64,000 bases of DNA from Maratus speciosus (Eukaryota > Arthropoda > Arachnida > Araneae > Salticidae), in the NCBI GenBank assembly GCA_963932465.1, contig OZ010800.1, positions 35,950,352-36,014,351 on the forward strand. Direction: 5' to 3'. Below the pieces are notes generated by a model. That model worked only from the letters and a program-made list of their open reading frames with translations. It made no database searches and was not told where the DNA came from. How positions within the stretch are numbered: the first letter of the stretch is position 1; each line of letters begins with the position of its first letter. Of this stretch, positions 10,471-22,953 are shown piece after piece. Position numbers and translations under genes: made by a program.

Positions 10471-11735
10471 AAAATATTACTTAAATTATGACAAAAATCA
10501 GTGCAGATATAATTAGTTTTGCATACTAAGCTAATCTAGAAGGTATTTTATATTGTAGCATACAACTAAGTGTGTGCTTTCGTTCAACGTATGACAGTTA
10601 GCACCCTTATCGGAAATTAATAAACAGTGCAGTTGAGTCAAATTCCATAGTCAAGTTATTAAAAATAAAATTTTAAAGTGTTTTTTTAACTATGTAAATA
10701 TTTAAAAAATTTCTTGCTATAAAGATATTTTGTTAATTAATCAAATAAAATCAAATAATTAAACCTTGGAAAATCTTGATAATAATTGAAAATTTGGTTA
10801 TCTCACTTAATTTATCCGCATCTTTACTGTTTTTACTAAGGTATATAAAGACTAAGGTATATGCTCACAATTTGGCATTTAGAACGTTTTTAGAATGCTT
10901 TTCGCGAATTTTTACCCCTTTTAAATTTAAAATTTAAAAAAAAATGTTCTTAAAGATCATTTATATCTAATAAATATGTACCATGCAAAATTGCATGAAT
11001 CTAGGCCCTTCCATAATTCAAAAATCGCATTTTTATAACGTTCTTTGCTCCTGCATCTGCTCTGGGGTAGTGGAAACAGACATAAAATATAGCCTATCTT
11101 GGAGCAAGAGCTGTCACCATCATTTTTACACCATTATATTTGAAATCGGTTCAGTACTTTCTGAAATTGCAAAGAAATCGCAATTTAGAAAGTTTTTTAA
11201 AACGCTTTTCGCGCATTTTCACCACTTTTAAATTTAGTTTGTTTTAGAAATGTTCTTATAGATCACTGCGTAAGTATAATTTAATTTTGTTTTCTTTTAA
11301 GAGTTAATATTGACGTTTTCGAAAAAATCTTGTGTTCTCATAAGTATAGTGGTATCGTATGGCATAACGGTAAATCCAAATTGGTTCAATTTTGGTTTAC
11401 TCAATAAGGAAAGCTTTGTTTTGAAATTTTATGTGAAATAAATAAAAATTTTCATATTTTAGTGATATTACAGAAAATTGCATTTGTATTTATATTGTAT
11501 TTTGAATATTCTTTTCCTATGTTACGATTTCCGTAAAGATGAAATCCTGGAGTATAGGGTTAAGATTGCTTAACAAATCTAAATTCTTATTTTTGAAATT
11601 TTTAAATTGAAATCCTTATTCTTGAAATTGAAATTTTTTAAGCAAAATTTTTAAATTGAAATTCTTATTCTTGACGTTGAATTTTTTAAATCAAAATTTT
11701 ATTTTGCTTGTTAGTTTGTTAAATTTTAACAAAAC
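10471..11735. other. Intronic AT-rich DNA with a ~300-bp spaced direct repeat
   Basis: A segment with GCTTTTCGCGNATTTT and ATGTTCTTANAGATCA occurs twice (about 10880-10965 and 11184-11265), indicating a degenerate ~300-bp repeat. Near 11570-11700 there is a short low-complexity repeat of TTCTTATTNTTGA words. No LTR of the adjacent Gypsy element could be identified here. Confidence 0.5.
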
Positions 11736-11739
11736 GGCA

Positions 11740-13368
11740 TTTTTTGGAACGGGTAAAAAAGAAGATATACGAGTCCTTTGCGATGAGTTTGGCTAAACTG
11801 CCACTGAAGAAATGAAAATGGCCGATTTACGTAATTTGATTACTAAGCGCGCTTATTACGAGAAGAATTATACTAAAAATTTACTTACAACTATATTCGA
11901 GAATCGAAAAACTGAACAAGAACGCTTAGATTTAGAAAATCAACGTCGTTTCGAACAAGAACAGCGTAAAATCAAATAAGAAAATTTAGAACGCGAACGG
12001 AATTTTGAAATCGAAAAATTAAGCCTTACCCATCCGACTTTGGCCTCTAACGCAGATATGGAATGCAATAGATGTACTTAAGAAAAGCCGCGAATCGATC
12101 TACAGTAACTTGATTCCTCATTTTCGCCCAAACGAAGTTGATATGAACATCTTCTTTCTCCTGTCTGAGCGACAGTTCAAGATACTAGGGGCCCCGGAGG
12201 AGAATGGGTTATGCATCTCATAAGTGCTTTACCTAGTGATATTGCTAGACTCATTGCTACGGAACCAGAAGAATAGGCCCAGGACTACCAACGCATCAAA
12301 GAGATGTTGCTGAAACGAATCAAATTGACAGCTAAAAAATTTAGAATTATATTCGTTCAGCACGAGAAAATTTCAGAAAGTACCTAGAAAGGTTATTTTC
12401 TCGAGCTTAAAACACTCTTTGACGGTTAGCTCTCTGAGCCCAAGAGAACTTCGTTCGTAAATTTGAAAAGTCTTATTTTATCTGACAAATTATAGAGAAG
12501 ATACTCCCCACAGCATAGAGAATATTTCTTAGACGCTTGGACCGATTTAAATTATCCAAATGAATTAGTAGAGAAGCTAGACGCTTACGATGTTCTAAGA
12601 GTAAATCCCGTAAAATCCAAAGTAGTGGAAGTCAACCACGAAAATAAAAACTGGTCAAAATCGAAAGAGACCGTACCATCGAGTTCTTCTAATAAAACTT
12701 TTCAGAATAATTTCTACATAAAGAGAAAAGCAATCGCCCAGCCTTGAAATGTTATGGCTCAGGTGATCCCGAATTTATTCGTGCTAAGTGATCTACTTGC
12801 AATCCTGTGATAAAACTGAATCTTCTAATTTCGAGCAAAGCAAATTTATACATGCTCAACAACTACCATACCTTTAACCGCCGTAAACCTGTACACTAAT
12901 GGAATCCATAGCAAATTCTACGTAGATGTCGGATCTAGTCACAATCTGGCTAGTGAAACGTTGTATTCTGTGTTAAAAGAACTAGGTAAAATTTCAGAAG
13001 ATTCTTTGATCATGTCCTTAGGAAATGGGCAGTAGTCAAAAGAAGATAGTTTGACTACGACTTTTACCGTAGAAACTGAAGAAAGAAAAATTTGTACAGA
13101 TTTTATTAAGTTACCTAAAGCTCAGGTAAACAGAACCCTTTTAGGAAGAGACTTTCGTGATAAGTCAGGGTTTGTTCTAGAAGTAAAGAACAAACGTTGG
13201 TAGTTGAGCGATATGCCGCATATAAAATATGGCTTTTTAGATTCTGTTTCAAAGCCTCATGAATAGTCAGCTGATGACATTTTTTTAAACGCATGTACCT
13301 TGCGTGAAAATGGAGTTAAAGAGTTGACCAACCCAGAAGTCACAATTAAATTACTTTCTTAAAAGGTA
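11740..13368 (+). pseudogene. Ty3/Gypsy retrotransposon gag-protease remnant
   Basis: Conceptual translation gives a gag-like region beginning KEDIRVLCDEFG, with a long Glu/Lys/Arg-rich helical stretch (ENRKTEQERLDLENQRR) near 11895-11960. Later comes a retropepsin-like segment, FYVDVGSSHNLAS, near 12920. The usual Asp-Thr/Ser-Gly triad reads Asp-Val-Gly here. Many in-frame stops (for example near 11796 and 11977) show it is dead. Sequence stops being Gypsy-like at about 13370, where an antisense non-LTR element begins, and its pol resumes at about 18085. Family by pattern; exact clade not determined. Confidence 0.75.
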
Positions 13369-13539
13369 TGAAACCATCTTCCAGCGATGACAGCGATGAC
13401 CACCTCGGGAACTCAGCTTTCGCTTTAGAGTGTTAGTGCAATCCCGAGGGGTAGACCACATCCACTCCTCCCGACTCTCAACCAGAGTCTGAGAGGGTGC
13501 GTCGGGTCCCTGATCAAGCTGCTGAGATTTATTTCGGTT

Positions 13540-13610
13540 ACTGTGAGATTTACAATTACAATCACAATTGGTTACCCAATTTTTCGGGGCGAACCGAAGA
13601 TTTCACATCG
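13540..13610 (-). other. Conserved 3'-UTR motif of the non-LTR element
   Basis: On the minus strand a segment with TCGCCCCGAAA followed by CCAATTGTGATTG (13558-13590) closely matches 57709-57750 in the second non-LTR element, although the two 3' UTRs otherwise differ. It may be a retained recognition or processing element. Confidence 0.6.
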
Positions 13611-14054
13611 AGATATAGGACTGTATGTAGTGATTACATGAGGATCATTTCACCTAATGTGATTGCATAATTGTTTACAATTCCCTTGGATATATATACG
13701 TCACAGTACATTAAACACACAATAGTTAACATGACAATTAGAAACACATTACAACACAATATCAAACACCTACTATTTACATGACTGTATGTAGTGATTA
13801 CATGAGGATCATTTGAATGTGATTGCATAATTATTTACATTTTTCATGGATTTACAGGGATTTCACAGTACATTAAACACATAATATTGAACATCACAAT
13901 TAGAAACACATTACAACACACCTACTATTTACAATTTGCTCATACTAGAATTTGGAGAGATTCACAAGATAAAAATTCAAAAGTGATAGAAGTTTCTGGC
14001 ACCCGCTAATAACCCGTTTCTCCCTCCATGCTACACCCTAGTGATGGAGTCGGA

Positions 14055-15338
14055 CTAGAATGGCTCTGGATTTGAAAAGATGTACTCGTTTGTTTCTATA
14101 AACCTCATGCATTGTATGATCTTGTTGAGTAGTTGTGGTTTCTCTTTTACATCCCGCCACCAACTTGCTAAATTCATACGTGTGTGTTTTTTGAGATGAT
14201 AATGCGATGTTAAGGTACAGTATAATACATAGTGTAACGATGTTGACGGCAAGCCACAAATGCATAGTGGGGAGTCTCTTTTGTTAATTTTGTATAAGTG
14301 TTCCTGAAAGGGGCCGTGATTTGTTAAAAATATGCGTAAGTATCTGTTGTTTACGAAATACTTGTGGTCAACCAATGGCAAGAATTCCTTCGTATATCGG
14401 CCTGTGTCTGAATCCGTCCAGCGTTTTTGCCAATTTTTTAACAGATTCTGCTTTGTCTGTGATTTTAGTGAAGAAGCTGGATATGGTAAAAATGTATGTA
14501 TTAGTGTTTCATCCGTTTCTGCCGATTTTGCCAGTTGGTCAGCTGCCTCATTGCCCTCAACACCTGAATGTCCTTTTGTCCAATTGAAGTATATATCTTT
14601 TACTGTTGTTTGTAATTGTTGAAGAATTTTTAGTATTAAATAGTTTGTATTGTCAAAATTGTTTAATGCTTTTAAACTTGATAGGCTATCCGTTATGATT
14701 AAGTATTGAGAATGTTTGTCCGACTCTATCCACTCTAATGCTGAAGAGATCGCGAAGAATTCTGACTGGAAGACGGAGTTATCCTGGGACAGTTTCGCTC
14801 TCCAAGTATAGATTTGCTCGTTTTTTTCGTACACACAAAATGCCGAGGCTGTGCCTTCGGACATTTTGGAACCGTCCGTGTATATTGTAATTTTGCCTAC
14901 ATAGTCGTTTATTTCACAAATTTGTATTTCACTTGTTAGTGGTGATGTTTTGTATTTTGAGCATTTTGGATAGTTTAGTGGAGCAAAAGCCTTTTCTGTT
15001 GACTTGCCGAGACGAATCGTCCCCGAATACTCCGCCTCCGCCTCCAACTGCAAATCCAGTGGGGGGTGACCTGTGAGGACCTGCAGGATGTTTGTTGACG
15101 TATTGCGATATGCTCTCGTTATCAGCAACAAAGCTTTCCTTTGTGCCGAGAGCAAATGTCGACGACCGTGATATTGCGCCATACGCGGAAACCAGACAGC
15201 ACACGCGTAGGCCAGTTTCCTTTCTAAGATCGCCGAGTACCAAATCTTAAAAAATTCCGGAGGGAGTCGACCTGAGATTGATGAAAATTTATAAAGATTT
15301 TGAGTTATTTTTCCGATTTCTACTCTCTTTTGTGCCAC
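14055..15338 (-). pseudogene. Non-LTR ORF2 3' part: thumb/linker and RNase H
   Basis: A 427-codon open stretch. The first ~130 residues resemble the region after the reverse transcriptase (MAQKRVEIGKITQNLYKFSS...). Then comes RNase H with ITIYTDGSKMSEG, a Glu in VFQSEFFAISSALEW, an Asp in IITDSLSSLKAL, and TKGHSGVEGNEAAD, so the acidic catalytic residues are present. A Cys/His motif, PLCICG...HYVLYC, lies near the C-terminus. It is separated from the reverse transcriptase by frame breaks near 15340-15400, so it is a fragment of a dead ORF2. Confidence 0.88.
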
Positions 15339-15398
15339 ATGTGGAAGAAATAATAGTTGTTTATCTAATATTACCCCCAGGTATTTTAGTGTTGTTTC

Positions 15399-15901
15399 TC
15401 ATTTTATTGATTTATCTTGAAGTTTAAATGTGGGGCCCCGCTTAAGGTGTTTGGGTTTGCCAAAAGTTAATGATGAGGATTTTTCAAATGAAATTTCTAT
15501 TTTGTTGGTTTCTGCCCAATTCTGAATAAATTTTAAAGCTTTCTGACCTTTTTGTTCAAGTTGCTGTCTCGACTGTGCCCAGATCAGTAATATCACGTCA
15601 TCCGCGTTGCCACCAGTTCACAGTCCTGTGCATCAAAGGTCACCAACAGAGTCTCCAACAGAACCAACCAAAGAAAAGGACCCAGACACGATCCCTACGG
15701 GCAACCCTTACTAAAGAAGTACAACAAAAATGGTGCCATCCAGTCCACCTGAGCTCGCCTACCCGAAAGGAAGGAAACGACAAGATTAATGAGTTGTTTA
15801 GAAATACCTAGTCTTTGCAATGCTAGGATCACCTGGTCCCAAGGAAGCTTGTCAAATGCTCCTCTTAAATCCAGTGACACCAGTGATGTGTATTGTTTAT
15901 T
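15399..15901 (-). pseudogene. Non-LTR reverse transcriptase core, broken
   Basis: The reverse transcriptase palm is split among frames. VSLDLRGAFDKLPWD (around 15860) holds the first catalytic Asp. The GCPxGSCLGP motif has a stop codon in place of Gln near 15690-15700. The catalytic box reads Asn-Ala-Asp-Asp (about 15585-15600) rather than Tyr/Phe-Ala-Asp-Asp and lies in a different frame. At least two frameshifts and one stop are visible. Confidence 0.85.
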
Positions 15902-17467
15902 TTATTTGTGTTGTTCTACTAATGAAATCACTTGCTCCAAAGCCGTTTCCGTAGATTTATTTTGCGTGTAGCCGTGTTTCTTACCCGATAGCAAATTCGT
16001 TTTGTCTAATGCGTGATGTATTCGTCTTAGAATTAATTTCTCTAAGATTTTTCCGAATATTGGTAATAGAGTGATGGGGCGATATGAAGAGCTCTCATTC
16101 AAGGGTTTTCCCTCCTTTCTAAAATACACGAGCTCTCCCAATTTCCAGTCATCAGGAAAATAGTTTAACTTTAAAAGACTGTTGTACATATCCAACAGAA
16201 TATTAGGAATTTTTGAAAAAATGAACCTGACCATCCTGTGATCAATTTGATCAGGTCCTGGCGCCTTGTTAATATTGAATGAGAAAATAACATTTCGCAA
16301 CTCTCTTTTCATGAATTTAGCCTGGTCGTGCGAGTTTAGTCGCTGTGGTAGTTGCTTTGGAGTTTCATCGCCAAAAATGTCCCTCGTTAGTTTTAAAAGG
16401 GTTGATGACCTGGAAGTGGGTGACAAAGAATCAAATTGGTAACTGATATGTGAGTCCTGGAATCGCTGGAAGGCGAACTTTTTCGTTAAACCAAAAGGAT
16501 CCGTCTCTCTGCGACACAAGTTTGTCCAAGCTTTTTCCTTCTCCGATAAAATCTGTTTTTGATAAATTGCCCTTTCCCTTTTGTATTGCTGGTTTATATT
16601 TGACTCGTAGTTTGAATTTTTTGCTCTTTTTAAAAGAGCTGCTACTTTATTTCTTTGGGCCCTCAATTGTGGAGACCACCAGGAAATTTTAAATTTCTTG
16701 AAGGGGGCTTTCTTTTTAAAGGATTTATTGGCTTGTAATAATATTTCTTGTTTAAAAGTTTCGTATTCTTCGTTAAACTGGTCTATAGTTTCTATGTCAT
16801 TAAAGTTAATCTGTGAGCATTTTCGAGTTAGTTGTTTGGAAAATTGTATCAAAGGGATTCCCTTTGTTTTGAATCTTATTCTTGGTAGTTTGGGTATTGT
16901 GAAATTTAGCTCTGTTTCTATTGGGTAGTGGTCTCCAAAAAGGGAAGGAATTACTTCCCAGTGTTTTATGTGTGAAAACAAAGCCTGCGTACAGATGGAC
17001 AGATCCGGCCTCCCCAGGTTCTTCCCCGACTCATACGTTGGTGGACTGGATGAAGAGTTTAGAATAACTCGTTGATACTCTATGACTCTATCGATAAGAA
17101 CTTTTCCCCTGGTGTAGCCCCAAAGCTGACTGTGAGCGTTAAAATCACCGAGAACCAACTGCAATGGGCTCTGATTTTTAGAACCCAGCCAGTTCTCAAT
17201 ATCCTCATCAAAGTCAGCACTCGGGGGGCTATACAGGCTGCCAATGCTTAAGGTTAAAGGCTTAAGGTCTAAATTTATAAAAACTGAGTTATAGTGTTTA
17301 GAAGAGAGATTATGTTTTAAGTTTTGGTCTAAGATTAAAATATGGGCTTTTTTAGAGCTTGAACTATAGCATGGTGTTGTTCGAGGAAGTGATAGAGGCC
17401 TATTTTCATAAAGGTATGCATCTTGAAGACAAACCAGGGAATAGTCCGAGTCTGAGAGGAATTTCAT
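15902..17467 (-). pseudogene. Non-LTR ORF2 5' part: APE endonuclease and reverse transcriptase fingers
   Basis: A 521-codon open stretch. Residues ~1-200 are an apurinic-type endonuclease: VLGDFNAHSQLWG carries the Asp/Asn pair and SLFGDHYPIET matches the SDH-type terminal motif, with Gly in place of the usual Ser. The central part is a basic linker. Residues ~430-521 enter the reverse transcriptase with ESSSYRPITLLPIFGKILEK. The frame ends at a TAA at the join to the palm. The first methionine is internal to the domain, so the true start lies upstream. Confidence 0.88.
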
Positions 17468-17517
17468 AAAAGCAGCGGTTTGTGATCTGTTGTTCTGTAA
17501 ATTTTGTTGAATTAATT

Positions 17518-18072
17518 TTAATTTTTACCTCTATAAGACAATGACGCTAGCGCTTCTTGTTTCTTTCGCTGATACACGCTGCAGGATGGATCGTAAGATG
17601 GATGTTTTTCATATAGTCCAGCTTTCCTATGGTCCCCCTTGTAGTAGTCGAGCACATTTTTGCAGTTAACACACTCTTCTTTTTCTGAGGCACAATCCTT
17701 GATGTTGTGGCCTTTGCCACATTTAGCGCAGGCCTCTGCATTCTGGCACACTCTTGCTGTATGCCCTATTTCCTGACAGTGATAATACCTTTGAATGAAG
17801 ATATACCGTCTTACCGTGCACCGGTTAAATCCTATGCACAATTTTCCTGCCATTAGTTGCAGTGCATCTCTCTCCAGTAGCTGCAACACCAAGTGTGAGG
17901 TTTCCTCGCCCTCTCTTCCTTTCAATACTCTTATCAGCTTATATTGCACCTTCCTCCTCAGAGCTCTTTCGAAAGCCGGATAGAGTACTTGTTTTTCATA
18001 TAGCTCTTGTTGCTCTTCTAAGTTGTTCTATGAACTGTCTGCTTCTCTTTCGACGTTTTTCTGTGTGACTAG
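17518..18072 (-). pseudogene. Non-LTR ORF1 (gag-like) fragment with CCHC zinc knuckles
   Basis: Minus-strand frames carry YYHCQEIGHTARVCQ followed by CAKCGKGHNIKDC and CVNCKN, a run of CX2CX4HX4C-type knuckles typical of nucleic-acid chaperone ORF1 proteins of I/Jockey-like elements. The upstream part is split between frames (17996-18070 reads EKRRKRSRQFIEQLRR). The N-terminal half is missing, consistent with 5' truncation. Confidence 0.8.
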
Positions 18073-18084
18073 CCAGGGGGAGAA

Positions 18085-20745
18085 GCCACCCCGTTTGTTG
18101 AGCATCACATAAACACCATAAACCACCCGCCTGTATTGGTTTTACATTACTGCATGACTCCTGCAAAAAAGGAAGTTCTTCAGGCACAATTAAATGACCT
18201 TTTGCAGAAAGGAATTGTTGAAGATTGCAATTCCCTTTGCGCAGCTCCTGTTATTTGGATCCCGAAACCAGATGTCTTTGTGCTGGCAACCAGAAGCTGA
18301 ATGCCATCACCCAGTTGGACTCTTACCCACTACCTAAGGCGATTACATATTTCATGAAACTAAACATACAGCATTCTTTTTAACAATTGATTTAAAGTCT
18401 GGTTACCATCAAGTAAATGTTCATGCACTGGACATGGACAATGGACAAGACTGCTTTCATTTGTCCTTACCTTTCGCTTCTTGAGAATGCATTCGGGTTG
18501 ACCAGTGCTTCAGCCAGTTTTCTGAGGTTAATCGATCGATTTCGATGTGGCCTACTGGACATTCTGATGCTTTCCTATCTAGATGATATAATTGTATTAT
18601 CAAAGACTTTTGATAAACATTTAGCAGATTTGACGACAATTTTTTACACATTTGGAATGTAAACTCCGTGCAAGTTGATGAAAGTGTAATTTTGCCTGTT
18701 CTTGCGAAAATTATTTAGGTCATTGGATTACAAATTCTAGAATTGAAGTCGATCCCGATAAAACTGCAGCAATCCAAAATATGCCATCTCTCCGAACTGT
18801 CAAGCAAGTTCAATCATTCTTGCAACCTTGCTCCTGGTACCGACTGTTCATTCCCAATTTCTTGGACATTGTTAGGCATTTAAGTAACCTGATCAAGAAG
18901 AATGCCTCCTAGAAGTGGGAAATTGAAGAACAAACTCTTTTCGAAACATTAAAGCAGTCATTCACGTCCTCTTGTATTAAAACAGAATGATCCCAGAAAG
19001 CCATTTATCTTAGGAACAGATGCCAGTGGTACGGTACTTCTTCAAGCATACAAAGAGGAAGAGCACACAATCGAATATGCAAATCAGTTGTTGAATGCTG
19101 TTGAAAGAAATTATTCCACAACAGAACGTGAAGCACTTGCAGTAGTTTGGGTCTTAAACAAGTTTTGTGAATACATAGAAGGACAAGAAGTAACTGTCGC
19201 CTCGGATTACCAAAAACTGAAAGTATTGATGAGTTTAAAGTCCCCATCTGGCAGATTGGCTCGATGGGCACTACAAATCCAATCTTACAACCTGAAGATT
19301 GAATACATTCCTGGTAAAATGAATGTTGTTGCTGACATGTTGTCACGCCAAATTGCAGTCGCGAGGAACCTTCCTGTGAAATCTGTAGTCTCCTTTGAGA
19401 TACTCAAATGATCTCCCATTTGAAAAGAACAGTTAAAAGATGATAATGTAAGGAAAATCATTGAAGCTTTCATATCCTATTAAAAAGGCACAGACTGTGC
19501 AAACTGGACTGGGTGAAGATATCTTTTAAACCAATGAGTCTTTTATCGCTATCCTCAAGATTCTTATTCTGAAGAAGCACTACTAGTCAGTCCTGTACAT
19601 GAATGTAATGAAATTTTAAAAAGTCATCACGATTCACCAACAGCCAGACATTATGCAGCTGAAGAGACATTTCACAGTACAGCCAAAAGATACTATTGGA
19701 CTGCTATGAGAACTTTCATAACCAACAATGTCAAAATTTGTGCAGATTGCCTTCGTTACAAAGCTAGTAACACGAAACCTGCTGGACTCTTAAACGCACC
19801 TATTTACTGTCAAAGGTTCGAAACCCTTACCATTGATTGTTTGGACCCTTACCTAATCCAAAGACGGTAAGAAATGGATTTTCATTGTGGAAGATTGCTC
19901 TAGAAAATGGGTAGAACTCTTCGTACTCAATATTGTCACAGCAGGAATTTGCGCTGTAACTCTTCTAGAAGACGTTTTCAAGAGGTACGGTCTTCCTAGA
20001 AGAATAATTAGTGACAATGTTCGTCAATTTGTCAGTGAGGTAATGCAACACTTGTGTTATATCCTTGATGTGAAACAATCCTTAACTCCAGTGTATCACC
20101 CACAAACAAAATCCGGTTGAACGAAAAAATCGTTATCTCAAACCTCGTTTTGGTATTCTCGTTGGACATGAACACTCTTCATGGGCAGGAAAATTGCTTA
20201 CATCTGCTACAGTTTGCTATGAACACAGCTAAATGCGATACGACAGGCCAAACGGATGCTTTTATACAGTTTGGTCGCAAACCTCGCACCATTGATGACA
20301 TTTGCCATGATATCAAACCTATCATAAACAATGGTAACTTTGTGCCAGAGATAACTCCTCACCTAAAGAAATTTGCTAACTTCACTAAGCAAGTGAAAGA
20401 ATTGGTCGAACAGTGCCAAGACAGAAAAAACAGTAGGTGCACAGAAGCCGGATAGAAGGACCTCAATATTCTACTGGTGACCATGTATGGTTAGACCTCC
20501 ATCCCGTTAGCAAGGCTGGTCAGAAAAGAACCGCCAAATTCAGTCCCCGACGTGACGGACTCTATTTAGTACTCACCCAGCGATCATCTACTCCCCATGA
20601 AGTTGCCAGTTTACAAGCTCTTAAAGTTTGCTTAGGAACTTACCATTCATCTGCCCTAAAAGTTTGCGACAATGTTACCGACTAACCAGAAATTGTCCTC
20701 AGGAAACGTGGTAGGACAAAGAAAAATGTTCCTTGACTCTTGCCG
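18085..20745 (+). pseudogene. Ty3/Gypsy pol remnant: reverse transcriptase, RNase H, integrase
   Basis: Continuation of the Gypsy element to the right of the nested insertion. PAKKEVLQAQLNDLLQKGIVE and SYLDDIIVLSKTF (18580) are reverse transcriptase motifs. RNase H follows as LGTDASGTVLL (19015), STTEREALAVVWVL and LKIEYIPGKMNVVADMLSR (19300-19350). The integrase core is spread over 19700-20120, with SDNVRQFVSEV in place of the usual SDNG motif and VYHPQTKSG. A C-terminal GPY/F-like module (GDHVWLD...) and a basic tail, RKRGRTKKN, end near 20730. Frames change several times, for example near 18300, 18660, 19410 and 20120, so it is non-functional. No 3' LTR was recognised. Confidence 0.88.
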
Positions 20746-21258
20746 AGACGTCTTAGGTACCAGAGGGAGAGGATATAAAGAGTATATTAAATATTTTAAG
20801 ATTATCACGATAAGCGGCAGCACTAACTGGCACTCTCCTCAGTTTCCCGCTATTCCATGCTGTCATAGTTCAGCATGAACAGGTGGTGATAAAGTACGTG
20901 TGTTGTTTTCCCCGCGCGGAACGATCTTAAAACAAACAGGATCTCTTCTGCTATATATAAATTTATACATAAGTAAATAGATATGTGTTACAATCCAAGT
21001 ATGCAGACATATTTTCCTATATTAAAGGTGTTCAAAATGAATTCCAGAGTGGCGTTTGATCTTGAAGTCATGCGTCAATTATTTAAATTGTGGAGCCTAC
21101 TTTTGGAAAGTGACTGTCATATAACTAAATATTCTTACACATGGTATAACAATTACTTGAAATTTTGTTGATCTGAAATTGGGTATTTCTCTAATTTTTT
21201 GCTTCTTTAATATAACATCTGATCTTGTTTTTTGTTTTTTATTCATGAATTATTTTAG
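20746..21258. other. Intron end before a FASN exon
   Basis: It holds the presumed 3' edge of the dead Gypsy element and unassigned AT-rich DNA. It ends in the acceptor TATTTTAG at 21251-21258. Confidence 0.5.
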
Positions 21259-21407
21259 ATGCGTTTTCATTGGTAAAGAAGCAGCCAAAATTCCAAAATT
21301 CAGCCCTAATCAATCATTCTATCAAGAACAGCTTGAAAAAAATCTTGTTATGAATGTATACCAGAAAGGATCTTGGGGCTCTTTTAGGCACCTTCGCTGT
21401 AAAAAAG
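21259..21407 (+). CDS. FASN: Fatty acid synthase exon: pseudo-ketoreductase segment
   Basis: A 149-bp exon with entry phase matching the previous exon (AG|A completes Arg) and exit in phase 1 before GTAATT. It encodes RCVFIGKEAAKIPKF and then NLVMNVYQKGSWGSFRH, a diagnostic stretch of the animal FASN region just before the enoyl reductase. It lies after the 11-kb intron that hosts the Gypsy and non-LTR nest. No break is seen. Confidence 0.95.
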
Positions 21408-21542
21408 GTAATTCTGATTATTTTATTTAGACTTTATCTTAAATAATCATTAAATAACTTGCAAAATAATTTTTAAAATAATTTTACCATTTTATAAGAA
21501 ACGTAAAAGAAGCATTTTAACAATAATCTCATATATCAAATA

Positions 21543-22953
21543 CACTGCTCAAAACAATTAAAGTATATTGTACGTCTTATATAAAATAATGGTATAAGCG
21601 AAATTTTTTTTTTGCAGAAAAGGGAAAGGGAGAGTCACAAATGCAAATTTTTCTCATTTTCAAACTTCGGAGTATGCAAGTTTTGCATTTTATTTCTAAA
21701 ACAACTCTTTAGCGGTAGAGATTGAAATTTAGCTTTCAACTTACTGAGAGATAAAGCAGAAAACAATGATCGACATTCAGTAAGTACTTTGTTTCGATGA
21801 GTGCGATATCACATCGAAGTCATCTAACTGAATCAGAAGCTTAGGGTGTTGTTGGTCGGTTAGATGGAGGCCAAACTTAAGCCAAATTAGCAGAAGTCAC
21901 TGGAGATTCACAAAGTGTAATTTCGAGGATTTTGAAGCGTTTTTTGGAGACTGGAAATGCAGGCCGAAGACCACGGAAGGTCTTATACGTGCGACAACGC
22001 CCAATAAATATCGATATTTAACGCTAACGGCTCGGAGACACAGATATATGAATGCCACTCTTCTTCAACAGCACCTTCGCTAGGCTACTGGCACCACAGT
22101 TTCGACTCAAACTTTCCGACACTGGCTCCACGCGATAGGTCTGTATGCTCGCATACCAATGGTATGTGTTAAGTTTACAGCAAGGCACACTAGCGCCCGC
22201 AGGGAGTGGACAACAGAGCTTGTGAACTAGAGGGGAAATGAATAGCGTAATATTATTTTATCTGACGAGTCCCGTTTTTATGTTCATCCTGATAATAGAC
22301 CTGCTTTCACTTGGAGTGAACGTGGCAGTAGAAACAATACTGCGTTCTTGGAAAGGGGGGGGGGGGCATCAGATTTGGCTGTGGAGGAGGGATGGTGAAT
22401 GCTGGCATCCCCATTGATGGGAGCACCGACCTCCATATCATTCGAAATAGAGCTCTGACCAATCAGCGATATAGTGATAAGATCCTCAGTTCTACCGTAG
22501 TCCCTTACGCTGCAGCAATTGGAGATGACTTCATGTTAATAGAAGGGAATTGCAGGCCACATCGTGCTCACTTGGTGGGTGATTTCCTTTTCGAGGAAGG
22601 AATCATACGAATAGAATGGCCAGCGTGTTCTCCGGAGATAAATACAGTAGAGCATGTCTGGGACTTTCTAGGCAGAAGGGTTCTGGCCGCCTACGACCCT
22701 CACAAACTCTCCAAGAACTGAAAAGAGCTCTGCTGGAAGATTGGTACAGAATACCCCAGCTCCGCATTAATTATTCACATTAACTCCATGCCTCAAACGC
22801 GTTCAACGTCGCTGGCCACCCTGGAAAACCATACCCCCTATTAAAAACGATTTTATTTGAAGGAAACACCTTTTTTATTCGCTTTTTCTCACCTGCAAAA
22901 ATTGTGTTTTTTTCCTTTTTGTGCCCAATACACTGCATTTTTATCAGCCAAAC
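21543..22953 (+). mobile_element. Old Tc1-like transposon, copy C, decayed
   Basis: It begins after a TA with the same terminal CACTGCTCAAAACAATTAAA as the two copies further right. It carries a ruined transposase on the + strand and matches their transposase 3' flank up to about 22953. The right terminal repeat is not found; different repeat DNA follows. Divergence from copies A and B is high, implying an older insertion. Confidence 0.85.
21800..22845 (+). pseudogene. Tc1-like transposase pseudogene (copy C)
   Basis: Recognisable stretches include the N-terminal helix-turn-helix region (near 21835-21950) and SDESRFYVHPDNR-like sequence near 22262. The C-terminal half is open at 22392-22721 with CRPHRAHLVGDFLFEEG and WPACSPEINTVEHVWD. 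The catalytic Asp before Asn is altered there (IEGNCRPH against MDDNCRPH in copies A/B). A homopolymer of G at about 22356-22367 replaces coding sequence and shifts the frame; further stops occur upstream. Confidence 0.85.

Larger units (their letters stand above)
13370..18075 (-). mobile_element. Antisense non-LTR retrotransposon (I-type group with RNase H), nested in the Gypsy element
   Basis: Read on the minus strand the order is a zinc-knuckle ORF1 fragment, APE-type endonuclease, reverse transcriptase, RNase H and 3' UTR. This is the layout of RNase H-bearing clades such as I. The 3' end falls around 13370-13400, where GATGACAGC is repeated. It interrupts the Gypsy element between protease and reverse transcriptase. 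Several frameshifts and stops make it inactive. I could not identify the target duplication, and the 5' end near 18075 is probably truncated. Confidence 0.85.
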
